From: an uncultured Ruminococcus sp.
GTDB lineage: Bacteria > Bacillota_A > Clostridia > Oscillospirales > Ruminococcaceae
Direction: 5' to 3'
Length of the DNA stretch: 6,472 nt
Assembly: GCA_902782875.1 (NCBI GenBank)
Contig: CACZPE010000217.1
Coordinates: 1 to 6,472, forward strand
The position numbers and the translations under genes were made by a program. Every line of letters starts with the position of its first letter. The stretch's first letter is position 1. Under the pieces are notes generated by a model that saw only the letters and a program-made list of their open reading frames with translations, was not told the DNA's origin and made no database searches. Of the stretch, positions 1-6,472 are shown in pieces.

Positions 1-858
1 GATGCCTCTGATAAGGACAGACTGGGCATATTCTATACCGAAGGCGGATATGTGACAGTATTTCTTGACTGCACAAGACGTATATACAGTCAGTCTATGA
101 CAGTCAGATTCTCGGTAATGATCGGTCTTATCAGCTTCCTGATATTCTTTCTGCTGGTATCTCTCTTCTCAGAAAAGGCAATACAGCCTACTATCGCTGC
201 TTACGAAAAGCAGAAGGAATTCATCACGAATGCAGGCCATGAACTGAAAACTCCCCTTGCGGTAATATCAGCGAATACCGAAGTCATTGAAATGACCACA
301 GGGCAGAATGAATGGACACAAAGCACGCTCATGCAGGTAAAGCGTCTTTCTACGCTTGTGAGCAGGCTTATCACCATATCCAAGCTTGATGAATCCGATC
401 CCGATCAGATAGACATCACTCAGGACATCGACCTGTCGGAGGTATTAAGGGAACTCACCTCCACGTTAGGTTCACTTGCAATACAATCGGGAAATACTCT
501 TTCCTCTGATATCGCAGACAACGTGACGATAAAGGGAGACAGGAACTCTGTAAGAGAGCTTTTCTCCATACTCATCGACAATGCGGTGAAATACTGCGAT
601 GAGGCAGGCGAAGTAAAGGTAACGCTTTCAGCCAAGAAAAGGGCTGTATGCACCGTATCGAACACCTACAAGAACGGCGAGGGCATAGATTATTCCCGTT
701 TCTTTGACAGATTCTACAGGGGCGATCAGTCCCACAACAATGAAAAATCCGGCTTTGGAATAGGACTTTCCATGGCACAGAGCATAATCAAGATACACAA
801 GGGAAAGATAGATGTAGACTGGAATGATGGAGTGATCTCATTTACCGTCACTATATGA
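1..858 (+). CDS. Sensor histidine kinase, C-terminal part (5' end outside window)
   Basis: Membrane sensor kinase of a two-component system, cut by the left edge. The frame is open from base 1 with no stop, so the GTG at 52 is not the real start. Counting codons from base 1, a short extracytoplasmic tail is followed by a membrane helix at about 38-56. The dimerisation/phosphoacceptor domain follows with no HAMP domain between; its H-box reads GHELKTPL with the phosphorylated His at residue 80 and the HExxT form expected of a kinase that can also act as phosphatase. The ATPase domain has an N-box (IDNAVKY, Asn194), an F-box (FFDRFYRGD, 234-242) and a G2 box (GFGIGLSMAQ, 251-260). The G1 box is odd: GEG is kept but the usual Asp of DxGxG is Lys or Asn. 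This matches my recollection of a HAMP-less clostridial subfamily. The stop lies 18 bp before an ABC exporter gene, which it probably regulates through a response regulator encoded upstream, outside the window. Confidence 0.93.
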   Translation, partial: DASDKDRLGIFYTEGGYVTVFLDCTRRIYSQSMTVRFSVMIGLISFLIFFLLVSLFSEKAIQPTIAAYEKQKEFITNAGHELKTPLAVISANTEVIEMTTGQNEWTQSTLMQVKRLSTLVSRLITISKLDESDPDQIDITQDIDLSEVLRELTSTLGSLAIQSGNTLSSDIADNVTIKGDRNSVRELFSILIDNAVKYCDEAGEVKVTLSAKKRAVCTVSNTYKNGEGIDYSRFFDRFYRGDQSHNNEKSGFGIGLSMAQSIIKIHKGKIDVDWNDGVISFTVTI

Positions 859-864
859 TCATCT

Positions 865-870
865 GGAGGA
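865..870 (+). promoter_or_regulatory. Ribosome binding site that fixes a TTG start
   Basis: GGAGGA lies 6 bases before the TTG at 877. This strong site with ideal spacing supports the rare TTG start for the first ABC gene. The next in-frame ATG, at 1027, would remove the first membrane helix of the exporter. Confidence 0.8.
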
Positions 871-876
871 ATATCA

Positions 877-2601
877 TTGAATAAAGGCAAACTGACACAA
901 TATATCAGAGGATACAGGATACAAAGCGTACTGGGTCCTCTGTTCAAGCTGCTCGAAGCATTATTTGAGCTGTTTGTACCGCTTGTTGTCAAGGACATAA
1001 TCGACACAGGCATAGCCAATAACGATATGAGCTATATAGTGAGCCATTCAGCAGTGCTTGCCGTACTTGCATTCGTAGGACTCATCGCATCTGTGACTGC
1101 ACAGTTTTTTGCTGCAAGAGCTTCTGTCGGTGTAACGTCAGAGATAAGGCACGCACTTTTTGAGCATATCGGCACCTTCTCACACGAGACTATAGACAAG
1201 ACAGGGGCATCCACGCTTATTACAAGAATGACAAGCGATATGAATCAGGTACAGTCAGGACTCAACCTTACGCTGCGCCTGCTGCTGCGTTCCCCTTTTG
1301 TCGTATTCGGTGCGATTATAATGGCATTCAGGATAAGCCCGCAGATGTCGCTTATATTCATAGCGGCTACTGCAGCTCTCTTTGTGGTGGTATTCGCTGT
1401 AATGCTGGTGTGTATAAATCTGTACAAAAAGGTACAGTCAGGGCTTGACAAGGTAACATCGATCACAAGGGAAGATCTGACAGGTGTAAGGGTAATACGT
1501 GCTTTCTGCAAGGAGCAGGACGAGATAGAACGCTTTGACGCGGCAAACAACGCCCTCAGGCATATACAGCTTTTCACAGGCAGGATATCCGCCATGATGA
1601 ATCCCCAGACCTTCATCATAGTGAATATCGCGATCATGATACTGCTGTACAAAGGCGATATGAAGGTAACTGGCGGAGAACTCACTACCGGTGAAGTAAC
1701 GGCTCTTTACACCTATATGTCTATGATACTTGTAGAGCTAATAAAGCTTGCAAATCTTTCGATAAACATTGCAAAGAGCCTTGCCTGCGCAAAGAGAATA
1801 TCCGCGGTGCTTGACACTGACGGCGAAATGAAGAACGGTGATCTTAGAGAAATACCCGACTCTGAATATGCGGTATCCTTTGATGATGTTTCTTTCATAT
1901 ATCCCGATGCGGGAGATTCTGCGATAGAGCACATCTCATTTGATGCAAAAAAGGGAGAGACTATCGGTATAATCGGTGCAACAGGCTCGGGTAAGAGCTC
2001 GGTTATAAACCTTATACCCAGATTCTACGACCCCACCGGCGGAAGTGTGAAATTCTTCGGGCATGATGCATCCGAATACGACATAAACACCCTCAGATCA
2101 CACATAGGCGTAGTGCCGCAGAAGGCTGTGCTCTTTTCAGGAACTATCAGGGACAATATCCTCTGGGGCAATGAAAATGCTACCGATGAAGAGATTATGC
2201 AGGCTGCAGAGACCGCACAGGCTCTTGATGTCATCAGATCAAAGGGCGGACTTGATGCCACAGTTGCGGCAGGCGGCACAGACCTCTCGGGCGGTCAGCG
2301 TCAGAGACTGACGATAGCAAGAGCGCTGGTGCGCCGTCCGTCAGTGCTGATACTCGACGACAGTGCATCTGCGCTTGATATGGCAACAGATGCAAATCTG
2401 AGAAGAGCGATAGCAAAGCTGGACTTCTCCCCTACTGTATTCATAGTATCACAGAGAGTATCCTCTGTTAAGAACGCAGACAGGATCATAGTTCTTGATG
2501 ACGGAAGTGTTGCGGCAGCGGGCACTCATGATGAGCTTCTGGACAAATGCGATATCTACCGCGAGATCTATGAGCTTCAGACAGGGGGTGCCACCGCATG
2601 A
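877..2601 (+). CDS. ABC exporter half-transporter, degenerate-site subunit (TM287/LmrC/BmrC type)
   Basis: Membrane-plus-ATPase subunit of a heterodimeric type IV ABC exporter; these usually expel drugs, peptides or lipids. The length of 574 residues is normal. The membrane domain occupies about 1-310, with clear hydrophobic stretches at about 15-37, 53-80, 136-181 and 244-260 and a conserved VRVIRAF coupling segment at 205-211. The ATPase domain has an A-loop aromatic (Tyr342), Walker A GATGSGKS (367-374), Q-loop Gln415, signature LSGGQ (470-474) and Walker B LILDD. At position 495 Asp replaces the catalytic Glu, and at 526 Gln replaces the switch His (SQR instead of AHR). These are the marks of the degenerate-site partner, while its intact LSGGQ completes the active site of the other subunit. 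It starts at TTG and overlaps the next gene by 4 bp, so the two subunits are made together. The substrate cannot be read from sequence. Confidence 0.95.
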   Translation: MNKGKLTQYIRGYRIQSVLGPLFKLLEALFELFVPLVVKDIIDTGIANNDMSYIVSHSAVLAVLAFVGLIASVTAQFFAARASVGVTSEIRHALFEHIGTFSHETIDKTGASTLITRMTSDMNQVQSGLNLTLRLLLRSPFVVFGAIIMAFRISPQMSLIFIAATAALFVVVFAVMLVCINLYKKVQSGLDKVTSITREDLTGVRVIRAFCKEQDEIERFDAANNALRHIQLFTGRISAMMNPQTFIIVNIAIMILLYKGDMKVTGGELTTGEVTALYTYMSMILVELIKLANLSINIAKSLACAKRISAVLDTDGEMKNGDLREIPDSEYAVSFDDVSFIYPDAGDSAIEHISFDAKKGETIGIIGATGSGKSSVINLIPRFYDPTGGSVKFFGHDASEYDINTLRSHIGVVPQKAVLFSGTIRDNILWGNENATDEEIMQAAETAQALDVIRSKGGLDATVAAGGTDLSGGQRQRLTIARALVRRPSVLILDDSASALDMATDANLRRAIAKLDFSPTVFIVSQRVSSVKNADRIIVLDDGSVAAAGTHDELLDKCDIYREIYELQTGGATA

Positions 2602-4334
2602 AAAGATCGGATATAAAAAGAGTGCTTGATCATATCGGCAGATACAGGCTGCCGCTTGTGATATCGGTACTTCTTTCTGCGGTATATGTAGTTTTGACGC
2701 TGCTTCTCCCTAAGATCGCAGGAAAGGCAATTGACCTTATCGGAGCGGACAGGGCACTTCTGATACATGAGCTTATGATATTCACTGTATGTGCTGTATC
2801 AGCCGCTCTGATACAATGGCTCATAAGCCTTATAAACAACAGGATGACTTATCATATCCTGCGCGATATCCGCAAGGAAGCATTTGATCATATACAGACG
2901 CTTGATCTTTCATATATCGACAAGCATCCCACAGGCGGCCTTGTAAGCAGGCTCATCGCAGATGCGGATCAGTTCGCGGACGGACTGCTGATGGGCTTCA
3001 CTCAGCTTTTCACGGGAGTTGCCACTATCATAGGCGCGCTTATCTTTATGATACAGGCAAATTTCAGAGCAGCCATAATAGTCGCGGCGCTCACTCCCAT
3101 ATCAATGTTTGTGGCAAAATTCATATCCACCCATACCTATCAGATGTCACTGGAGCAGTCAAAGACACGAGGCGAACAGACTGCCTTCATCAATGAGATG
3201 ATAACCAATCAGCGTATCGTCCGCACATTCTCTCACGAGAAAAAGCAGCTTGAAGAATTTGATGAGATAAACGGGCGGCTTAAGGACTGCTCTATGCGTG
3301 CGGTATTCTTCTCGTCCCTGACAAATCCCACCACAAGGTTTGTAAATAACCTTATCTACGCGGCGATAGTGCTTGCAGGAGCTTATCTGTGTACTCCGAA
3401 GGGCGGACAGACTCTCACCGTCGGCGCCCTTACCGCACTGCTTGCATATGTAAATCAGTATACCAAGCCTTTCAATGAGGTATCGAGCGTTATGACCGAG
3501 CTGCAGGGAGCGCTTGCAGCAGCATCGAGATTATTTGATCTGATAGATGAGCCCTCACAGACGCCCGACAGCCCTGATGCCGCTGTGCTTGACAAGCCTG
3601 AAGGCAGAATAGAGCTTGACGATGTTTACTTCTCATATGTACCCGACAAACCGCTTATTGAGGGCCTGAATCTCTCTGTGGAGCCCGGCCGCAGGATCGC
3701 AATAGTAGGACCCACAGGCTGCGGAAAGACAACTCTCATAAATCTGCTGATGCGCTTCTATGATACCGACAGCGGAAGGATCTGCGTAGACGGAACGGAT
3801 ATACGTGATATGAAGCGTTCCTCTCTCAGAAGCTCCTACGGTATGGTGCTGCAGGAAACATGGTTAAGGTCCGGTACTATCCGTGACAACATCGCCATGG
3901 GCAAGCCCGACGCCACCGATGAAGAGATCATCGCTGCGGCAAAGGCAGCACACTCTCACGGATTCATAAAGCGTCTGCCCGATGGCTACAACACCGTTAT
4001 CGGTGAGGACGGCGGCTCACTGTCACAGGGACAGAAGCAGCTTCTGTGCATAACAAGGATAATGCTGAGCCTGCCGCCGATGCTGATACTCGACGAGGCT
4101 ACGAGCTCTATAGATACCCGTACAGAGATACTCATAAACAGAGCCTTTACGAGCATGATGCAAGGCAGGACCAGCTTCATAGTGGCTCACAGGCTCTCCA
4201 CGGTAGTAAATGCCGATGTCATCCTTGTAATGAAGGACGGCCACGTTATTGAACAGGGCACCCACAAGGAGCTCCTTGAAAAGGGCGGCTTCTATCACGA
4301 GCTTTTCAACAGTCAGTTTGCGGAGGTAAATTAA
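2598..4334 (+). CDS. ABC exporter half-transporter, catalytic-site subunit (TM288/LmrD/BmrD type)
   Basis: Partner of the preceding gene in a heterodimeric ABC exporter; 578 residues, one membrane domain plus one ATPase domain. Hydrophobic segments lie at about 18-40, 57-80, 131-153, 157-176 and 250-265, with the conserved QRIVRTFSHE coupling region at 205-214. The ATPase domain shows an A-loop Tyr347, Walker A GPTGCGKT (371-378), Q-loop Gln419, Walker B LILDE with catalytic Glu500, and switch His531 in IVAHRLS. Its signature is LSQGQ (475-479) rather than LSGGQ. This change is known in TM288-type subunits and falls on the degenerate ATP site made with the first subunit. The start ATG overlaps the upstream stop as ATGA and is preceded by a G-rich ribosome site at 2583-2590. 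The two proteins share the fold and motifs but differ throughout, so they are old paralogues rather than a recent duplication. Confidence 0.96.
   Translation: MKRSDIKRVLDHIGRYRLPLVISVLLSAVYVVLTLLLPKIAGKAIDLIGADRALLIHELMIFTVCAVSAALIQWLISLINNRMTYHILRDIRKEAFDHIQTLDLSYIDKHPTGGLVSRLIADADQFADGLLMGFTQLFTGVATIIGALIFMIQANFRAAIIVAALTPISMFVAKFISTHTYQMSLEQSKTRGEQTAFINEMITNQRIVRTFSHEKKQLEEFDEINGRLKDCSMRAVFFSSLTNPTTRFVNNLIYAAIVLAGAYLCTPKGGQTLTVGALTALLAYVNQYTKPFNEVSSVMTELQGALAAASRLFDLIDEPSQTPDSPDAAVLDKPEGRIELDDVYFSYVPDKPLIEGLNLSVEPGRRIAIVGPTGCGKTTLINLLMRFYDTDSGRICVDGTDIRDMKRSSLRSSYGMVLQETWLRSGTIRDNIAMGKPDATDEEIIAAAKAAHSHGFIKRLPDGYNTVIGEDGGSLSQGQKQLLCITRIMLSLPPMLILDEATSSIDTRTEILINRAFTSMMQGRTSFIVAHRLSTVVNADVILVMKDGHVIEQGTHKELLEKGGFYHELFNSQFAEVN
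4322..4327 (+). promoter_or_regulatory. Ribosome binding site inside the end of the upstream gene
   Basis: GGAGGT sits within the last codons of the second ABC gene, 13 bases before the ATG at 4341. The spacing is longer than usual, but no better site precedes the alternative in-frame ATG at 4410, so 4341 is the preferred start. The position suggests that translation of the GtrA-like gene follows that of the transporter. Confidence 0.55.
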
Positions 4335-4340
4335 TCAGTC

Positions 4341-4856
4341 ATGACAAAGGAACATTTCAGAAAGATATATGCACTGCTGCCGAAAAAGCTGTGTGATCTG
4401 TGCATAAAAATGGAAAACGCCATAATCTATATATTCTACGGCGCTCTGACAACGATACTCAACTACGTTTGTCACTTTGCGCTGAGGATAATGTTTGCGG
4501 ATATCCCGAAGGGCGCATCGTTCTCACAGATACTCGATGCCGCACAGGATTCCTCCATATCATCTGCGGGGGCAGCGGCGGTATCCTGGATAATCGCGAT
4601 GCTTTTTGCGTTTTTCACAAACAAGTTTTTTGTCTTTGAATCAAAGGAGAAAAAGGGCATACTCAAAGAACTGGCGGTATTCGGCGGCGGAAGGCTGTTC
4701 TCATTTGGCTGCGAGCTGGTGATAATGTGGTTCTTCGTTGACAAGCTGCATCTCAATGAGCTGGCGATAAAGCTCGCTACGAGCGTATTCGTAACGATAC
4801 TCAACTACTTTTTCAGCAAATTCCTCGTATTCAAGGAGAAGAAGGAAACAACATGA
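4341..4856 (+). CDS. GtrA-family (PF04138-like) four-helix membrane protein
   Basis: Small integral membrane protein of 171 residues, in the usual range for the GtrA/DPMS family. Family members are often linked to transfer of polyprenyl-phosphate sugars across the membrane, or to teichoic acid or surface glycan modification. Four hydrophobic segments lie at about 27-50, 76-99, 109-133 and 141-163. Family hallmarks are a first helix with Gly34, Thr37 and Asn41, a second helix ending in FFTNKFFVF (91-99) followed by a charged loop, and a fourth helix ending in NYFFSKFLVF (155-164) followed by a Lys/Glu tail. An amphipathic, Lys-rich stretch of about 24 residues precedes the first helix and is longer than in many relatives. 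No glycosyltransferase is next to it, which is the usual partner, so the substrate is unknown. Its stop overlaps the start of the lipoprotein gene by 4 bp (ATGA). Family assignment is firm; the role is inferred. Confidence 0.88.
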   Translation: MTKEHFRKIYALLPKKLCDLCIKMENAIIYIFYGALTTILNYVCHFALRIMFADIPKGASFSQILDAAQDSSISSAGAAAVSWIIAMLFAFFTNKFFVFESKEKKGILKELAVFGGGRLFSFGCELVIMWFFVDKLHLNELAIKLATSVFVTILNYFFSKFLVFKEKKETT

Positions 4857-6058
4857 AGAAGCACCTTTTCCTCTGCCTTGCCCTGTCTCTTATGATAACA
4901 TCCTGTAAGGCGGATGCCGGGGACGAAGAGAACGAGAGCGACAACGAGCAGGTAAGGATAAATATGACGTTCTCAAACGGCGACGATCCCTTTGAGAACT
5001 ATATGGTACGCTTTGACGGCACTAACGGCAGATATATCCTGAATATATCACGAGCCGAGACCGAGGATTCCATCAAGGTGGAAGTGGAGAACGACAAATA
5101 TCAGCGAACTGTATTCTTTGTGGATGCGCCGCCGGGATATACTCCCTACTTTCCCGAGACAAAGGTCAATTCGTCATACGCGGCAAATGTGATCAGAAAC
5201 GATCTCAGCAGCGAGGATATCCCCGATCTGCTGCAGTTCTCATTCGTACAGAAATCAGGCAATACAGCAAAGCCCTATTTCATCAGTTCCTTCTACACCG
5301 TTGACGATGATTCAAGACTGCACCCGATAGAGGTCACAGACCTGACAAGGACCGGCGATGACGGTGCTCCGCTGACGACCACATATCTTGACAGGACACA
5401 ATTCAACCACACCGAGCCCGACACGTTCATATATGAGATAAGCGTTGACGATGCAAATATGTATGACGAGGACGGCGAATTCATCCCCATAGAGAACAGG
5501 GTCAGGATAAAGGTGCTCACCTTTGACAAGGACACCCTGTCAATGACCATATCAAAGAAGCATATCGCAGAGTACGACCCGCTTTATTTCGGCTATGCCT
5601 ACTGGGCGGCGGCAAATACGGCGGCGCAGTATTTCACGCTGTATACTCTGCCTGATGTGGATTACAGCGTATTCGCCGAGCCCGAGGGCTCTGATGATGA
5701 CTATTATCTGGTAAATTCCGACAGATTCAGATCTGTGAGTGATCTTAAGAATTATCTGGGCACTATATTCTCCCGCGAGATAACCGACGAGCTGATAAAC
5801 AACGCTCCCCAGGACTACCGCGATATAAACGGCAGGCTCTTCACGAGGGATACCTCAGAGCTTTATGACATATCACTCGGCACTCTCACCTTCACAGACT
5901 GCTATGTGACCGACACCAGGATGCTGTTTTACTCAAGGCAGGTAAAGTATGACAGCGACGGCAATTTTGAGGCCTACACCGACGGAGGCAATTTTGAGAT
6001 AAGCTGTGAGGATTCGGATTACTGGCAGATAGTGAGATACAGATATCCGTACTCTTAA
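4853..6058 (+). CDS. Lipoprotein of unknown function
   Basis: A 401-residue predicted lipoprotein anchored on the outer face of the cell membrane. The N-terminus is Met-Lys-Lys, a hydrophobic stretch, then the lipobox ITSC with the lipid-bearing Cys at residue 18. An acidic linker follows (about 20-33, rich in Asp and Glu). The rest is soluble, acidic and rich in Tyr and Phe, with no further membrane helix; the aromatic, Ala-rich stretch at 244-265 is too polar to be one. The only other cysteines in the mature protein are Cys350 and Cys385, which could pair. Two turn-like DxDGxF motifs occur at 205-210 and 367-372. The C-terminal part (about 290-401), helical then strand-rich and ending in a Trp-Gln-Ile-Val-Arg-Tyr pattern, loosely recalls NTF2-like or IseA-like domains of clostridial lipoproteins; this is weak. 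A ribosome site GAAGGA at 4841-4846 sits 6 bases before the start. As last gene of the unit it may assist the exporter or the GtrA protein, but I do not recognise its family. Confidence 0.87.
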   Translation: MKKHLFLCLALSLMITSCKADAGDEENESDNEQVRINMTFSNGDDPFENYMVRFDGTNGRYILNISRAETEDSIKVEVENDKYQRTVFFVDAPPGYTPYFPETKVNSSYAANVIRNDLSSEDIPDLLQFSFVQKSGNTAKPYFISSFYTVDDDSRLHPIEVTDLTRTGDDGAPLTTTYLDRTQFNHTEPDTFIYEISVDDANMYDEDGEFIPIENRVRIKVLTFDKDTLSMTISKKHIAEYDPLYFGYAYWAAANTAAQYFTLYTLPDVDYSVFAEPEGSDDDYYLVNSDRFRSVSDLKNYLGTIFSREITDELINNAPQDYRDINGRLFTRDTSELYDISLGTLTFTDCYVTDTRMLFYSRQVKYDSDGNFEAYTDGGNFEISCEDSDYWQIVRYRYPYS

Positions 6059-6064
6059 GGCATA

Positions 6065-6098
6065 AAAAAGCTGTGCAGCGTTTGCTGCACAGCTTTTT
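6065..6098. terminator. Bidirectional rho-independent terminator
   Basis: A perfect 15-bp inverted repeat (6065-6079 with 6084-6098) has a 4-base GTTT loop and a GC-rich core, GCTGTGCAGC. The stem is flanked by A6 on the left and T5 on the right, so a transcript from either strand would end in a U tract. It lies between two convergent genes: 6 bp after the lipoprotein stop and 16 bp beyond the stop of the minus-strand Fn3 gene. It should end both transcripts. Confidence 0.93.
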
Positions 6099-6114
6099 GT
6101 GTTTTGTTAGCAGA

Positions 6115-6472
6115 TCATTTGGATTTTGGTGTAGCGTATACTCTGTCTTTGGTCAAGTCATAATTTGACTTCTGACCGCCGTTGGATTTTGTGTACGCTC
6201 TTACAAGGAACCCATACTGCTTGCCGTTGGTAAGACCGACAGCAGTCTGGTTGGTCGAAGTTGTATAATAATATGACTTGTATGTACCACTTTCATATAC
6301 ATATACATAATACGCGTCTGCTCCTCTGACTCTGTCCCAGCTCACATAAACCTGGGAATTTCCGGCTGTTGTCCTTACATTTGTCGGTTTTGCAAGAGTA
6401 TAGCTTGTTTCACTCGGCGTTGCATAAACCTTGTCTTTACTAAGATCATAGTTTGACTTCTGACCGCCGTTA
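6115..6472 (-). CDS. Fibronectin type III repeat protein, C-terminal end (N-terminus outside window)
   Basis: The frame is open to the right edge, so this is the last 118 or so residues of a longer protein; the GTG at 6345 is an internal Val, not a start. One full Fn3 domain is visible. It begins near KPTNVRTT, then shows the strand with VYVSWDRV, GADAYYVYVY, a TAVGLTNGKQYGF segment with the conserved Leu and Tyr, LVRAYTKS, and ends in VYATPKSK. Before it lies the tail of another Fn3 unit with almost the same ending (NGGQKSNYDL followed by VYATP). Such modules are common spacers or ligand-binding domains in secreted enzymes and surface proteins of ruminococci. There is no LPXTG motif, dockerin or membrane helix at the C-terminus, so anchoring, if any, must come from the N-terminal part. 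The high Tyr and Thr content fits an extracellular protein. It is convergent with the operon and shares its terminator. Confidence 0.88.
   Translation of the reverse strand, partial: NGGQKSNYDLSKDKVYATPSETSYTLAKPTNVRTTAGNSQVYVSWDRVRGADAYYVYVYESGTYKSYYYTTSTNQTAVGLTNGKQYGFLVRAYTKSNGGQKSNYDLTKDRVYATPKSK
6133..6472 (-). repeat. Tandem Fn3 coding repeat, 288-bp period
   Basis: Bases 6133-6183 match 6421-6471 at 41 of 51 positions, including 20 identical bases in a row (6164-6183 and 6452-6471). The offset is exactly 288 bp, or 96 codons. In protein, 17 of 19 residues of the unit end are the same (the changes are Ser/Thr and Lys/Arg). The second copy runs off the window, so the number of units is unknown. 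Confidence 0.85.

Noticed and set aside
52..858. Start of the sensor kinase at the GTG at 52
   Set aside because: The frame is open back to base 1, and the residues before 52 continue the sensor-domain pattern. A start here would leave only one membrane helix, and there is no ribosome site upstream. The gene is cut by the window edge.
1245..1685. 146-residue open frame on the minus strand
   Set aside because: It lies wholly antisense to the membrane domain of the first ABC subunit, has no ribosome site and looks like a mirror of the real gene. The same holds for the 110-residue frame at 4472-4804 opposite the GtrA gene.
2345..4096. 16-base direct repeat TGCTGATACTCGACGA at 2345-2360 and 4081-4096
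   Set aside because: Both copies encode the Walker B motif (LILD) of homologous ABC subunits. This is explained by shared protein sequence and codon choice, not by a mobile or regulatory repeat.
4410..4856. Alternative start of the GtrA-like protein at the ATG at 4410
   Set aside because: It would place the start right before the first membrane helix, as in some relatives, but no ribosome site precedes it. The ATG at 4341 has GGAGGT upstream and fits the tight gene spacing.
5582..5647. Possible membrane helix in the lipoprotein (residues 244-265)
   Set aside because: The stretch is aromatic and Ala-rich but contains Asn, Gln, Thr and several Tyr. It fits a buried helix in a soluble domain better than a membrane segment.
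6115..6345. Stand-alone 76-residue gene on the minus strand
   Set aside because: It begins at an internal GTG in the middle of an Fn3 domain. The frame is open to the right edge and carries the missing first strands of the domain.
1..6472. tRNA, rRNA, CRISPR array, insertion sequence, riboswitch or phage genes
   Set aside because: Nearly every base is covered by recognised genes, the longest gap is 56 bp and holds a terminator, and I saw no direct-repeat arrays, transposase motifs or terminal inverted repeats.

Overview
The window looks like ordinary chromosomal DNA from a low-to-mid GC Gram-positive gut or rumen bacterium. The best guess is Ruminococcus or a close relative in the Oscillospiraceae. 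The grounds are moderate GC with heavy use of ATA, AGG/AGA and AAG codons, strong GGAGG-type ribosome sites, a HAMP-less clostridial-type sensor kinase, and a secreted protein built of fibronectin type III (Fn3) repeats. The genus is an inference from style, not from a marker gene.

Bases 1-6058 hold five tightly packed plus-strand genes that read as one transcription unit. They are the C-terminal part of a sensor histidine kinase (its start lies outside the window), two half-size ABC exporter subunits, a four-helix GtrA-family membrane protein, and a lipoprotein of unknown function. The gaps are 18 bp, a 4-bp ATGA overlap, 6 bp and another 4-bp ATGA overlap, so there is no obvious room for an internal promoter. 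A perfect 15-bp hairpin with A and T tracts on both sides (6065-6098) ends the unit.

The two ABC proteins form a classic asymmetric pair. The first carries Asp in place of the catalytic Walker B Glu and Gln in place of the switch His. The second has the intact Glu and His but a changed signature (LSQGQ). Together they should form one degenerate and one active ATP site, as in TM287/288, LmrCD and BmrCD. The kinase upstream, presumably with a response regulator just outside the window, probably controls the exporter. The GtrA protein and the lipoprotein are translationally coupled to each other and may add a lipid-linked or surface role, but nothing in the sequence proves this.

From 6115 to the right edge, on the minus strand and convergent with the operon, lies the C-terminal end of a secreted Fn3-repeat protein. 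One whole Fn3 unit and the tail of the preceding one are visible, repeating at exactly 288 bp (96 residues). I see no RNA genes, CRISPR array, insertion sequence or riboswitch. The least explained item is the 401-residue lipoprotein.
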